Positions 1 through 6,869 of a stretch of 14,151 bases of DNA are shown one piece after another. Under the pieces are notes generated by a model, which was not told the DNA's origin, did no database searches, and saw only the letters and a program-made list of their open reading frames with translations. The position numbers were made by a program, and so were the translations under genes. Numbering within the stretch: the stretch's first letter is position 1; each line of letters starts with the position of its first letter. The stretch is taken from contig JAFDFO010000061.1 in the NCBI GenBank assembly GCA_019309815.1, positions 1 to 14,151 on the forward strand. The letters are read 5' to 3'. Origin of the DNA: Deltaproteobacteria bacterium. GTDB lineage: Bacteria; Desulfobacterota; Desulfobacteria; Desulfobacterales; C00003060.

Positions 1-525
1 AAACGGTATATTCTGGCTCCTAATAAGCTTGTAGTGAACGATACAGTCATTGCCAGTTCCTCGGCCGACATCAAGCCAGGCAACGTTTTGCCGCTGCGGA
101 ACATCCCGTTGGGTACCCAGATTCACAATATTGAAATGCAGCCGGGCAAAGGGGCGCAGATGGTTCGGAGTGCGGGAACCTATGCACAACTCATGGCCAA
201 GGAGGGACGGTACGCCCAAGTTAGACTTACCTCAGGTGAGGTGCGCATGTTTCTGATCGATTGCAGGGCAACGATTGGTCAGGTTGGAAATCTGGAGCAC
301 GAGAGCATCTCCCTTGGCAAGGCAGGACGGAAACGCTGGTTTGGCCGTCGGCCAAAGGTTCGGGGCGTGGCCATGAACCCTGTAGACCATCCGATGGGTG
401 GTGGTGAAGGAAAAGCTTCTGGTGGACGTCACCCGTGCTCTCCATGGGGTATGCCCAGCAAAGGGTACAGGACGAGAAAGAAAAACAAAGTCAGTGACCG
501 GTATATTTTGAAGCGTAGAAAATAG
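1..525 (+). CDS. rplB: 50S ribosomal protein L2, C-terminal part (5' truncated by window edge)
   Basis: The reading frame is open from base 1 (K-R-Y-I-L-A-P-N) to the TAG at 523-525, giving 174 residues. L2 is usually about 274 residues, so roughly the first 100 lie outside the window; the GTG at 34 is an internal codon, not the start. L2 is a primary 23S rRNA-binding protein needed for subunit association and the peptidyl transferase centre. Visible family signatures are the SH3-like stretch with LPLRNIPLGT and IHNIE, and the C-terminal rRNA-contact segment with the HPMGGGEG motif, which holds the conserved His near the peptidyl transferase centre, followed by the basic tail ending LKRRK. 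It heads the S10-operon gene run and is followed by a 72-base gap before rpsS. Identification is very secure. Confidence 0.98.
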   Translation, partial: KRYILAPNKLVVNDTVIASSSADIKPGNVLPLRNIPLGTQIHNIEMQPGKGAQMVRSAGTYAQLMAKEGRYAQVRLTSGEVRMFLIDCRATIGQVGNLEHESISLGKAGRKRWFGRRPKVRGVAMNPVDHPMGGGEGKASGGRHPCSPWGMPSKGYRTRKKNKVSDRYILKRRK

Positions 526-539
526 CTGTGTTTGGAAAC

Positions 540-565
540 TAGTCAAGTGATCCAGTACTTGACTA
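540..565. repeat. Perfect inverted repeat in the rplB-rpsS gap
   Basis: TAGTCAAGT at 540-548 is exactly complementary to ACTTGACTA at 557-565, with the 8-base loop GATCCAGT. No U-run follows, so it does not look like a rho-independent terminator. It fills much of the 72-base space between rplB and rpsS and could fold in the mRNA ahead of the rpsS ribosome binding site. It resembles the other palindromic gap fillers of this operon, but no clear tandem unit is visible. Confidence 0.6.
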
Positions 566-597
566 TATGGCCACACTGGACCAGAACAGGAGAGGAT

Positions 598-885
598 ATG
601 GCGCGTTCGTTAAAGAAGGGTCCCTACATTGAAGCAAAATTGCTCAAAAAAGCGCTTATGGCTCAGGAGAGTGTGAGTCGGCAAGTGATTAAGACTTGGT
701 CGAGGCGTTCCACCATCGTCCCTGAGTTGGTTGGCTTGACGTTGGCTGTGCACAATGGAAAGAAGTTCATACCAGTGTTTGTATCAGAGGACATGGTTGG
801 TCATAAATTGGGCGAGTTTTCCCCTACAAGGACCTATTATGGACACTCTGGTGACAAGAGGACCCGTTTGAAGGTGAAGACATAG
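598..885 (+). CDS. rpsS: 30S ribosomal protein S19
   Basis: A 95-residue protein of normal S19 length. S19 sits in the head of the 30S subunit next to S13, binds the 3' domain of 16S rRNA and contacts the A-site tRNA region and the inter-subunit bridge. The N-terminus MARSLKKGPY is the family's standard start, the central part carries the TWSRRSTI segment and the core HNGKKFIPVFV, and the C-terminal part has the conserved GHKLGEFSPTRTY motif. The frame is open upstream to an ATG at 532, but the extra 22 residues do not resemble S19, whereas the ATG at 598 has AGGAGAGG just upstream. It lies between rplB and rplV in the usual order. Confidence 0.98.
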   Translation: MARSLKKGPYIEAKLLKKALMAQESVSRQVIKTWSRRSTIVPELVGLTLAVHNGKKFIPVFVSEDMVGHKLGEFSPTRTYYGHSGDKRTRLKVKT

Positions 886-910
886 AATTGTCCGTTGTCG
901 GAATGACCTG

Positions 911-954
911 GCAATCAATAATCAAGGGTCAGGACACAGGGCATGCTTGATTGC
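911..954. repeat. Inverted repeat in the rpsS-rplV gap
   Basis: GCAATCAA at 911-918 is exactly complementary to TTGATTGC at 947-954, with a 28-base loop. It occupies the middle of the 99-base gap between rpsS and rplV. The long loop and lack of a U-run argue against a terminator. It may be a minor member of the palindromic gap fillers seen elsewhere in this operon, or chance. Confidence 0.35.
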
Positions 955-984
955 GTGTAACGGTCACTTGGAAAAGGCTGACAG

Positions 985-1317
985 ATGGAAGTCAAGGCAG
1001 TAGCAAAATATGTTCGGATATCTCCCACAAAGGTCAGAAAAGTGGGAAAAGCGGTGAAAGGGAAACCAGTACAGGATGCGCTGAGCGTTCTCGGTTTCAT
1101 GCCACAGCGAGCGGCCAAGGTGCTTGGGAAAGTCATACGTTCGGCAGTGGCTAATGCAGATCAGAAGCCCGACGTCGAAGTAGATAACCTAACCATAGGA
1201 AATATTGTGGTCAATCAGGGGCCGAGCCTGAAGCGTTTTCGGCCAAGGGCGATGGGACGCGCCACCAGAATTCTTAAACGGACAAGTCATATTACGGTCA
1301 CCTTGTCAGAAACATAG
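985..1317 (+). CDS. rplV: 50S ribosomal protein L22
   Basis: A 110-residue protein, the usual L22 length. L22 binds several 23S rRNA domains and its long beta-hairpin lines the nascent peptide exit tunnel, the region where macrolide-resistance changes occur. The N-terminus AVAKYVRISPTKVRKV is the typical L22 opening, VIRSAVANA is the conserved helix, and the hairpin with QGPSLKRFRPRAMGRA followed by RTSHITV is intact. The ATG at 985 is preceded by the weak ribosome binding site AAAAGG at about 971. It is preceded by a 99-base gap and followed after 16 bases by rpsC. Confidence 0.98.
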   Translation: MEVKAVAKYVRISPTKVRKVGKAVKGKPVQDALSVLGFMPQRAAKVLGKVIRSAVANADQKPDVEVDNLTIGNIVVNQGPSLKRFRPRAMGRATRILKRTSHITVTLSET

Positions 1318-1333
1318 CTATAAGGAGGTTGGT

Positions 1334-1981
1334 TTGGGACAGAAAGTCAATCCGACAGGGTTCAGGCTGGGGGTAACCAAGTCGTGGAGTTCAAAATGGT
1401 TTGCCGGCAAGGATTATGCCAAATTTATCATAGATGACTACAAGATCCGTGATTTCTTGAGGCAAAAGCTCCAGCATGCCGGCATAGCGAAGATAGAGAT
1501 CGAAAGATGGGCAAACCGGATCAGGTTACGGATTTATACAGCCCGTCCAGGTATTGTGATCGGGAAAAAAGGAGCGGAGATTGAGCAGCTCAAGAAGGAA
1601 CTGGAGAAGTTTGTATCACAGGAGCTGGTCATTGATATCCAAGAGGTGAGAAAACCTGAGGGAAACTCTCAATTGGTAGCCGAAAACGTGGCGATGCAAA
1701 TTGTAAGGCGAGTTGCCTTTCGGCGAGCCATGAAACGAAGCGTGGCATCAGCCATGCGCTTTGGTGCCAAGGGGATCAAAATATCCTGTTCAGGTCGTTT
1801 AGGGGGCGCAGAAATGGCCCGAACGGAATGGTACAGAGAAGGACGAATACCGCTACATACTTTGAGAGCGGACATTGATTACGGATTTGCTGAGGCCCGG
1901 TGTACCTACGGTGTGATCGGGATAAAAGTGTGGATATTTAACGGCGAGATTCTAAAAAAAGAACAGGTGGAGTCAGTTTAG
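1334..1981 (+). CDS. rpsC: 30S ribosomal protein S3 (TTG start)
   Basis: A 215-residue S3, the normal size. S3 is in the 30S head at the mRNA entry channel and, with S4 and S5, contributes to mRNA unwinding. MGQKVNPTGFRLGV is the universal S3 N-terminus. The KH domain carries its GxxG loop as GKKG at residues 77-80, and the C-terminal domain has the SGRLGGAEMARTEW signature. The start is TTG at 1334, fixed by the conserved N-terminus and an excellent AAGGAGG at 1322-1328; no ATG fits. It is the first of five TTG starts in this cluster, all in small-subunit genes. Twelve bases separate it from rplP. Confidence 0.98.
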   Translation: MGQKVNPTGFRLGVTKSWSSKWFAGKDYAKFIIDDYKIRDFLRQKLQHAGIAKIEIERWANRIRLRIYTARPGIVIGKKGAEIEQLKKELEKFVSQELVIDIQEVRKPEGNSQLVAENVAMQIVRRVAFRRAMKRSVASAMRFGAKGIKISCSGRLGGAEMARTEWYREGRIPLHTLRADIDYGFAEARCTYGVIGIKVWIFNGEILKKEQVESV

Positions 1982-1993
1982 GAGAGTCCTTTC

Positions 1994-2407
1994 ATGTTAA
2001 GTCCTAAGAAGGTCAAATACAGGAAGCAGCAAAAGGGGAGGATGAGAGGACAGGCCCATCGAGGGTCGTCTTTGACCTTCGGTGAGTTTGGACTTCAGGC
2101 CATCGAGTGCGGGCGTATGACCTCACAACAGATTGAAGCGGCTCGTGTGGCGATGACGCGTTATGTGAAACGGGGCGCCAAGATTTGGATCAGGGCTTTT
2201 CCTGACAAGCCGTTTACTAAGAAGCCTGCCGAAACAAGGATGGGAAAAGGGAAAGGCTCGCCGGAGGGCTGGGTTGCTGTGATCAAACCAGGCAAAATAC
2301 TCTATGAGATGCAAGGAGTTGAGGCCGATGTGGCGACGGAAGCCTTGCGATTGGCTGCGCACAAACTTCCGTTCAGAACCCGTGTGGTGATACGAGGTGA
2401 GCGCTAA
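1994..2407 (+). CDS. rplP: 50S ribosomal protein L16
   Basis: A 137-residue L16 of ordinary length. L16 binds 23S rRNA near the A-site and organises the elbow contact of A-site tRNA. The opening MLSPKKVKYRKQQKGRMRG, the FGEFGLQA motif and the TRMGKGKGSPEGWVAVIKPGK segment are all standard. The start is ATG at 1994, preceded by TAGGAGAG. Its TAA stop overlaps the rpmC ATG by one base (TAATG), so L16 and L29 are probably translationally coupled. Confidence 0.98.
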   Translation: MLSPKKVKYRKQQKGRMRGQAHRGSSLTFGEFGLQAIECGRMTSQQIEAARVAMTRYVKRGAKIWIRAFPDKPFTKKPAETRMGKGKGSPEGWVAVIKPGKILYEMQGVEADVATEALRLAAHKLPFRTRVVIRGER

Positions 2408-2613
2408 TGAAAGCAAGCGAACTTAGGGAGCTAAGTCTGGAGGAGTTGGAGCACAGGTTGACAGACATGACTCAAGAGCTCTTCAACCTCAGATTTCAAC
2501 ACGCCACTGACCAGCTGGAAAATCCTATGAAGCTGGGACAGACAAAGCGGGATATCGCCCGGGTGGAAACCATACTGAGAGAGCGGAGAACGGCATCAAG
2601 TGCCGGATCGTAG
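2407..2613 (+). CDS. rpmC: 50S ribosomal protein L29
   Basis: A 68-residue two-helix protein matching L29, which sits at the exit of the peptide tunnel and helps dock SRP and trigger factor together with L23. It has the opening MKASELRELS, then the LFNLRFQHATDQLENP stretch, then the terminal helix with RRDIARV-like residues (KRDIARVETILRER). The start overlaps the L16 stop by one base. It is the last gene of the S10 part and is followed by a 100-base gap filled by a heptamer array. Confidence 0.97.
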   Translation: MKASELRELSLEELEHRLTDMTQELFNLRFQHATDQLENPMKLGQTKRDIARVETILRERRTASSAGS

Positions 2614-2643
2614 GCGGGCTGACAGGAAACGCGAAATTGATGG

Positions 2644-2693
2644 TTGATGATCGCTTTTCAATAAACAATCATCAATAGACAATAAACAATCCG
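2644..2693. repeat. CAAT-type heptamer array with a hairpin
   Basis: Five tandem 7-mers of the form CAATNNN occupy 2659-2693 (CAATAAA at 2659 and 2680, with CAATCAT, CAATAGA and CAATCCG at the other registers). Just upstream, GTTGATGAT at 2644-2652 pairs with ATCATCAAT at 2669-2677, with eight Watson-Crick pairs and one G-T. The array fills most of the 100-base rpmC-rpsQ gap. The period of exactly seven bases matches arrays at 4479-4586 and 9667-9769 with unrelated unit sequences. It is too short and has no spacers, so it is not CRISPR. Confidence 0.7.
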
Positions 2694-2713
2694 ATTGGGA
2701 GTATTGGTGAGAC

Positions 2714-2971
2714 ATGAAAGACAGGGGATCGAGAAAGAAGCAGGTAGGAACGGTTGTTAGCAATAAGATGGATAAGACGGTCATTGTATCCATAGAGAGA
2801 ACCGTTCAAGACCCCGTGTACAAAAAGTATGTGAGGCGGCGGGGAAAGTGCGTGGCGCATGATGAACAGAACATTTGTCAGATAGGCGACAAGGTGATGA
2901 TCGTAGAAACAAGGCCGCTAAGCAAGACCAAATGCTGGCAGGTGCGTGAGGTTGTAGAGAAGGCACTTTAG
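2714..2971 (+). CDS. rpsQ: 30S ribosomal protein S17
   Basis: An 85-residue S17, the usual length. S17 is an OB-fold primary binding protein of the 16S rRNA 5' domain. The core GTVVSNKMDKTVIVSIER, then the KKYVRRRGKCVAHDE loop, then IGDKVMIVETRPLSKTK are the family signatures. The start is ATG at 2714, with the weak site GGGAG about 15 bases upstream, so it lacks a strong ribosome binding site and follows the heptamer array directly. Sixteen bases separate it from rplN. Confidence 0.97.
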   Translation: MKDRGSRKKQVGTVVSNKMDKTVIVSIERTVQDPVYKKYVRRRGKCVAHDEQNICQIGDKVMIVETRPLSKTKCWQVREVVEKAL

Positions 2972-2987
2972 GAGGGGTACTCGAACG

Positions 2988-3356
2988 ATGATACAGGCGG
3001 AAACCAAGCTACAAGTTGCTGACAATTCGGGTGCCAAGAAATTGTATTGTATCAGAGTTCTCGGCGGGTCCAAGCGGCGGTATGCTAGAATCGGAGACAC
3101 CATTGTCGTTTCGATAAAGGAAGCCATCCCCAACGCCAAAGTGAAGAAGGGGGATGTCGTGCGGGCGGTTGTGGTGCGGACAAAGAAGGGATTGCGAAGA
3201 TCAGACGGATCCTACATAAGGTTTGATGACAATTCGGCTGTGCTGATCAGTCAGCAGGGAGAGCCGATCGGCACACGTATTTTTGGTCCTGTGGCTAGAG
3301 AACTGCGAGCAAGGAGATTTATGAAGATTATCTCGTTGGCTCCGGAGGTACTATAA
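2988..3356 (+). CDS. rplN: 50S ribosomal protein L14
   Basis: A 122-residue L14, exactly the typical length. L14 lies at the subunit interface, forms bridges with 16S rRNA and is the contact point for the silencing factor RsfS and for bL19. Family marks are MIQAETKLQVADNSGAK at the N-terminus, CIRVLGGSKRRYA, the VKKGDVVRAVVVRTKKG segment, and FGPVARELR near the end. The start ATG at 2988 has GGAGGGG about ten bases upstream. It belongs to the spc section with rplX 29 bases downstream. Confidence 0.98.
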   Translation: MIQAETKLQVADNSGAKKLYCIRVLGGSKRRYARIGDTIVVSIKEAIPNAKVKKGDVVRAVVVRTKKGLRRSDGSYIRFDDNSAVLISQQGEPIGTRIFGPVARELRARRFMKIISLAPEVL

Positions 3357-3385
3357 TCTTACCCGGATTCGGGGAGTGGAGTATT

Positions 3386-3715
3386 ATGGCAACTACAAAG
3401 TGCCGCATCAAGAAGGACGACAAGGTCAAAGTCATTGCGGGCAAGGAAAAAGGTAAGATGGGCAAGATCCTGAAAGTCCTTCGGGATAAGGATCGCGTTG
3501 TCATTGAGAACGTGAACTTTGTGAAGCGCCACACAAAGCCTGGCGGTCAGACGCGACAAGGGGGTATCATAGAAAAAGAGGCCTCCGTTCATTCATCCAA
3601 TGTGATGCTGATATGCAGCAAGTGTATTAGTCCCGTTCGTATCAAGATGCAGCGCCTTGAAGACGGCAAGATGGTCCGGATGTGCAGGAAATGTGGAGAA
3701 GTTATTGACACGTAG
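3386..3715 (+). CDS. rplX: 50S ribosomal protein L24 with four-Cys zinc-ribbon-like C-terminus
   Basis: A 109-residue L24. L24 is an assembly initiator that binds the 5' domain of 23S rRNA and lies near the tunnel exit. The KOW motif is visible at residues 10-35 (DKVKVIAGKEKGKMGKILKV), followed by the VNFVKRHTKP segment. The C-terminal part carries C77, C80, C100 and C103 in two CxxC pairs, which by pattern could hold a zinc ion; many L24 proteins keep some of these cysteines and others lose them. The start is ATG at 3386 behind GGGGAGTGGAG. Eighteen bases separate it from rplE. Confidence 0.98.
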   Translation: MATTKCRIKKDDKVKVIAGKEKGKMGKILKVLRDKDRVVIENVNFVKRHTKPGGQTRQGGIIEKEASVHSSNVMLICSKCISPVRIKMQRLEDGKMVRMCRKCGEVIDT

Positions 3716-3733
3716 TTTGCGAGAAAGAGAACC

Positions 3734-4273
3734 ATGTCTCATTTAAAAACGGTTTATGAAAGTGAAATAACACCGAAGCTCATGGATCAGTTTGGGTATA
3801 AGAGCATCATGCAGGTCCCCAAACTGACTAAGATAGTCTTGAACATGGGGATGGGCGAGGCGATTCAAAACATCAAGGTTCTAGATTCAGCAATTCAAGA
3901 ACTATCCCTGATCGCTGGGCAGAAACCGATTATCACGCGCGCCAGGAAGTCCATTGCTGCCTTTAAACTCCGGGCAGGTATGCCTATCGGGTGCAAGGTT
4001 ACACTTCGGGGACTTCGGATGTATGACTTCTTCAACAGGTTTGTGAACATAGCCCTTCCCAGGGTGCGAGACTTCCGAGGGGTGTCCCCAAAGGGCTTTG
4101 ATGGCAGGGGTAGCTATTCCCTGGGGATTAAAGAACACATTATATTTCCTGAAATCGACTACGACAAGATTGACAAGATCAAGGGGCTGAATGTCACGAT
4201 TGTGACCACGGCCCCCAGCGATGAGGAAGGCGTAGCATTGCTTCAGTCAATGGGAATGCCTTTCCGGAAATAA
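3734..4273 (+). CDS. rplE: 50S ribosomal protein L5
   Basis: A 179-residue L5, the usual length. L5 binds 5S rRNA in the central protuberance and contacts P-site tRNA and S13 through an inter-subunit bridge. Signatures are KIVLNMGMGEA near residue 35, the loop with GQKPIITRARKSIAAFKLR, the VTLRGLRMYDF segment and the RDFRGVSPKGFDGRGSYSLGIKEHIIFPEI block. The start is ATG at 3734 with GAGAAAGAGA upstream. Fourteen bases separate it from rpsN. Its S13 partner in the bridge is encoded at 9785 as part of an unusual fusion. Confidence 0.98.
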   Translation: MSHLKTVYESEITPKLMDQFGYKSIMQVPKLTKIVLNMGMGEAIQNIKVLDSAIQELSLIAGQKPIITRARKSIAAFKLRAGMPIGCKVTLRGLRMYDFFNRFVNIALPRVRDFRGVSPKGFDGRGSYSLGIKEHIIFPEIDYDKIDKIKGLNVTIVTTAPSDEEGVALLQSMGMPFRK

Positions 4274-4287
4274 TAAAGGAGGCGTGC

Positions 4288-4473
4288 TTGGCAAAGAAGT
4301 CTTTAATGATAAAGGCCGAACGTAAACCCCGATTTAGCAGCAGGGCATACTCCAGATGCCCTATTTGTGGCCGGCCGAGGGCATTCATGAGAAAATTCGG
4401 CATCTGCCGGATATGTTTTAGGACAATGGCTCTGAATGGAGAGCTGCCCGGAGTCGTCAAGTCGAGTTGGTAA
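4288..4473 (+). CDS. rpsN: 30S ribosomal protein S14, zinc-binding type (TTG start)
   Basis: A 61-residue short S14. The zinc-binding C+ form is about 61 residues, against about 100 for the zinc-independent form. S14 sits in the 30S head with S3, S10 and S19. The zinc ligands are C24 and C27 (CPIC) and C40 and C43 (CRIC), followed by the FRTMALNGELPGVVKSSW tail characteristic of the family. The start is TTG at 4288, supported by AAAGGAGG at 4276-4282 and by the conserved A-K-K-S opening; no ATG fits. It is followed by a 124-base gap filled with heptamers before rpsH. Confidence 0.98.
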   Translation: MAKKSLMIKAERKPRFSSRAYSRCPICGRPRAFMRKFGICRICFRTMALNGELPGVVKSSW

Positions 4474-4478
4474 CAACC

Positions 4479-4586
4479 TGGTCACTAGTCGTTGGTCATT
4501 AGTCACTGATTAATCAGACTTGTACAAACTTGATGGTTGCAGTTAGTGACCAGTGACCAATGGCTATTGACTAATTACTAACTGAA
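4479..4586. repeat. Two inverted heptamer arrays in the rpsN-rpsH gap
   Basis: The left arm at 4479-4520 reads as six tandem degenerate 7-mers beginning TGGTCAC, TAGTCGT. The right arm at 4545-4586 is the opposite orientation, beginning with two identical AGTGACC units. The 16 bases at 4492-4507 and 4545-4560 are complementary at 14 positions, with one further G-T pair, so the transcript could form a long hairpin. The last unit runs into the rpsH ribosome binding site (GAAGGAG at 4584-4590). Both arms keep a seven-base register through base substitutions, which indicates unit-wise duplication rather than a simple palindrome. Confidence 0.75.
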
Positions 4587-4597
4587 GGAGATATGTA

Positions 4598-4996
4598 ATG
4601 CCAGTTACGGACCCATTGTCTGATATGCTAACCCGTATCAGGAATGCCAACATTGCAAAGCATGGAAAGGTAGACATTCCCTCGTCGAAGATGAAGATCA
4701 GTGTGGCCAAAATCCTGAAGGACGAGGGATACATCAAGAATTACAAGCTGATCAAGGACCAAAAGCACGGTATTGTGAGAATCTATTTGAAATACGATCA
4801 GCATAACGAAAGTGTAATTATAGGCCTCAAGCGTTTGAGCAAGCCGGGACGAAGGGTTTATGTGAACCAGAAAAATATTCCGCCCGTCCTAAATGGCATG
4901 GGGATCGCAGTCCTATCTACGTCAAAAGGGATCATGGTTGGTCGGGAAGCACGGAAGGCAAGTGTTGGCGGGGAGCTGCTTTGTAGCGTCTGGTAA
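4598..4996 (+). CDS. rpsH: 30S ribosomal protein S8
   Basis: A 132-residue S8. S8 is a primary binder of helix 21 of 16S rRNA and in E. coli also the translational repressor of the spc operon through a site at rplE. The opening DPLSDMLTRIRNAN, the SSKMKISVAKILKDEGYI segment, the RLSKPGRRVYV motif, and the C-terminal half with GMGIAVLSTSKGIMVGREARK and GGELLCSVW are all present. The start is ATG at 4598 behind GAAGGAG, which lies at the edge of the preceding heptamer array. A 51-base gap separates it from rplF. Confidence 0.98.
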   Translation: MPVTDPLSDMLTRIRNANIAKHGKVDIPSSKMKISVAKILKDEGYIKNYKLIKDQKHGIVRIYLKYDQHNESVIIGLKRLSKPGRRVYVNQKNIPPVLNGMGIAVLSTSKGIMVGREARKASVGGELLCSVW

Positions 4997-5047
4997 ACAG
5001 GCTGGCACGCAGTCCGGCCGAGGGAAGGGCAAGAAGGTATATCAACG

Positions 5048-5590
5048 ATGTCTCGAGTAGGAAAGCAACCGATTCCAATTCCAGATAAAGTAAACGTGGT
5101 TTATGAAAGCCACAGGCTGAAGGTGAAGGGACCAAAAGGGGAGTTGTCTCGCGTCCTGAACGCTGATGTGGATCTGAGCGTGAAGGACGGCATCATTCAA
5201 GTCATTTCATCTGGGAAGATGAAGCAGTCTAGGGCACTTCAGGGGCTAACACGAACGTTGGTGTCCAATATGATCGTGGGTGTTACACAGGGCTTTGAAC
5301 GCATACTGGATGTCACAGGCGTGGGTTATCGCGTTGAGCTGAAGTCGAATGTATTGACGATGTCTTTGGGATATTCACACCCCGTGGTCTACAAGCTGCC
5401 TGAAGGTATATCGGCCTCTGTTGGGAAGAACAGAATCGTTCTATCTGGGATAGACAAGGAGCTCTTGGGCTCCGCAGCAGCAACTATCAGGAAGTTCAGA
5501 AGTCCTGAACCATACAAGGGTAAGGGAATTAAATACGCTGAAGAGCAGATTAAACGCAAAGTAGGAAAGACCGCAGGGAAGGCAGTATGA
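5048..5590 (+). CDS. rplF: 50S ribosomal protein L6
   Basis: A 180-residue L6 with its two repeated domains. L6 lies at the base of the L7/L12 stalk near the sarcin-ricin loop and the factor-binding site. The opening MSRVGKQPIPIPDKV, the VKGPKGEL segment, the linker helix with RALQGLTRTLVSNMI, and the C-terminal signature PEPYKGKGIKYAEE are diagnostic. The start is ATG at 5048; the upstream GGGCAAGAAGG at 5026-5036 may serve as a weak ribosome binding site. The stop overlaps the rplR start by four bases (ATGA). Confidence 0.98.
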   Translation: MSRVGKQPIPIPDKVNVVYESHRLKVKGPKGELSRVLNADVDLSVKDGIIQVISSGKMKQSRALQGLTRTLVSNMIVGVTQGFERILDVTGVGYRVELKSNVLTMSLGYSHPVVYKLPEGISASVGKNRIVLSGIDKELLGSAAATIRKFRSPEPYKGKGIKYAEEQIKRKVGKTAGKAV

Positions 5591-5955
5591 GCCGTATATC
5601 TTTGAAAAAACAAGCGTCTTTGAAAAGGAAGCAACGTGTACGAAAGAAGATATCCGGGACTGAGGATCGACCCCGGCTAAGCGTATTCAGGAGCTCCCGG
5701 CATATCTATGCTCAGGTTGTCGTGGATTCCACTGGCCATACGGTGGCAGCAGCGTCTACGCTTGATAAGGAAGTCCGAGAACACCCAAAGTTTGAGAATA
5801 AGGTGCAGGCAGCAGGTTTTGTGGGGAAGCTTGTTGCACGAAGGGCCATTGAGAAAGGGATCTCCAGAGTCGTATTTGACCGCGGTGGTTTCTCATACCA
5901 TGGTCGTGTAAAGGCGATGGCGGGAGGGGCTCGCGAAGGCGGCCTCGAATTTTAG
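5587..5955 (+). CDS. rplR: 50S ribosomal protein L18
   Basis: A 122-residue L18. L18 binds 5S rRNA with L5 and anchors it in the central protuberance. The basic N-terminal tail runs to about residue 20, then come the RPRLSVFRSSRHIYAQVV core and the C-terminal signature VVFDRGGFSYHGRVKAMA with GAREGGLEF. The start ATG overlaps the rplF stop by four bases, so translation is probably coupled. Fourteen bases follow before rpsE. Confidence 0.98.
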   Translation: MSRISLKKQASLKRKQRVRKKISGTEDRPRLSVFRSSRHIYAQVVVDSTGHTVAAASTLDKEVREHPKFENKVQAAGFVGKLVARRAIEKGISRVVFDRGGFSYHGRVKAMAGGAREGGLEF

Positions 5956-5969
5956 AGAGGGGGCAACAG

Positions 5970-6464
5970 TTGTTTGGCGGAGAAATAGAAGAAATTCAGC
6001 TTATAGAGAAAGTGGTTCATATAAGCCGGACGGCCAAAGTGGTCAAGGGGGGTCGCCGTTTCAGTTTCAGTGCTGTCATTGTTGTTGGCGACGGTAGTGG
6101 CAAGGTTGGGAGTGGTCTCGGGAAGGCTAATGAGGTTCCAGTGGCCATTCGCAAAGGGATTGAACGTGCCAAGAAGAACATGATTCAGGTCCCCTTGGTG
6201 AACCAGACGATTCCGTTCGAGGTCATGGGCAAATATGGCGCAGGCTTGGTATTACTAAAGCCCGCTGCAGAGGGGACGGGTGTTATTGCCGGTGGTGCTG
6301 TCCGTGCCGTGGTGGAAGCCGCGGGAGTACAAAACATACTGACTAAGTGTATGGGGTCTCACAATCCCCACAATGTTGTGAAAGCTACGCTCAAGGGTTT
6401 GAGTCAGCTACGCAGTCGCGAGGTGATTGCGGCGAGACGCGGCAAAGACCCTGCTGAAATATGA
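5970..6464 (+). CDS. rpsE: 30S ribosomal protein S5 (TTG start)
   Basis: A 164-residue S5. S5 lines the mRNA entry channel with S3 and S4 and affects decoding fidelity. The N-terminal double-stranded-RNA-binding domain shows VVKGGRRFSFSAVIVVGDG and the GLGKANEVPVAIRKGIERAKKN signature; the C-terminal domain shows GTGVIAGGAVRAV and the GSHNPHNVVKAT segment. The start is TTG at 5970, spaced well behind GAGAGGGGG at 5955-5963; no ATG or GTG lies near the conserved region. A 207-base gap with an octamer repeat separates it from rpmD. Confidence 0.97.
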   Translation: MFGGEIEEIQLIEKVVHISRTAKVVKGGRRFSFSAVIVVGDGSGKVGSGLGKANEVPVAIRKGIERAKKNMIQVPLVNQTIPFEVMGKYGAGLVLLKPAAEGTGVIAGGAVRAVVEAAGVQNILTKCMGSHNPHNVVKATLKGLSQLRSREVIAARRGKDPAEI

Positions 6465-6530
6465 TCAAAGACTCAAGGCTTTTGCTACAAGGAGTTATTA
6501 GATTCTAAAACGTTCTATTAACAACATATA

Positions 6531-6608
6531 GATGGAGTGATGGAGTAATGGAAAGACGTTATGGGGCTATTCGCCTATTCCAGTACTCCAATACTCCAGT
6601 ACTCCAGT
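6531..6608. repeat. Inverted octamer arrays (GGAGT family) in the rpsE-rpmD gap
   Basis: The left arm at 6531-6554 has three 8-mers (GATGGAGT twice, then AATGGAAA). The right arm at 6577-6608 has four 8-mers in the opposite orientation, based on ACTCCAGT. The arms are complementary except for scattered mismatches and enclose 22 bases. The same octamer family recurs at 7301-7366, so two copies lie within about 800 bases of one operon. The remaining part of the gap (6465-6530) shows no further structure that I can support. Confidence 0.75.
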
Positions 6609-6671
6609 CGGAGGAAATGCGCGAGGCTTAATCGGATTTCGGGTAACACTGGATTGAAGGAAGCACCCACA

Positions 6672-6869
6672 ATGTCCAAGACACTCAAGATAACGCTAAA
6701 GAAGAGTATGATTGGGAGGCCTGAGAAGCATCGACGGGTCCTTCGAAGCATGGGGCTAAAAAAGCCGAACAAGACGGTAGTTCTGAATGACACCGTTACG
6801 GTTCGGGGAATGATTCGAAAGGTATCACATATGTTGGAAGTGGAGGAAGATGTCGGTGAAACTGAATGA
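6672..6869 (+). CDS. rpmD: 50S ribosomal protein L30
   Basis: A 65-residue L30, slightly longer than the usual 58-60 through an acidic C-terminal tail. L30 binds 23S rRNA domain II. The core KITLKKSMIGRPEKHRRVLRSMGL, then KTVVLNDTVTVRGMIRKVSHML, is a clear family match. The frame is open upstream to an ATG at 6561, but that stretch translates the octamer repeat and does not resemble L30; the ATG at 6672 has AAGGAAG about nine bases upstream. The last 20 bases overlap the start of rplO. Confidence 0.97.
   Translation: MSKTLKITLKKSMIGRPEKHRRVLRSMGLKKPNKTVVLNDTVTVRGMIRKVSHMLEVEEDVGETE

Noticed and set aside
532..597. N-terminal extension of S19 from the ATG at 532
   Set aside because: The 22 extra residues translate the hairpin and are unlike S19; the ATG at 598 has a good ribosome binding site and the conserved start.
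6561..6671. N-terminal extension of L30 from the ATG at 6561
   Set aside because: It translates the octamer repeat array; the conserved L30 sequence begins at 6672 with its own ribosome binding site.
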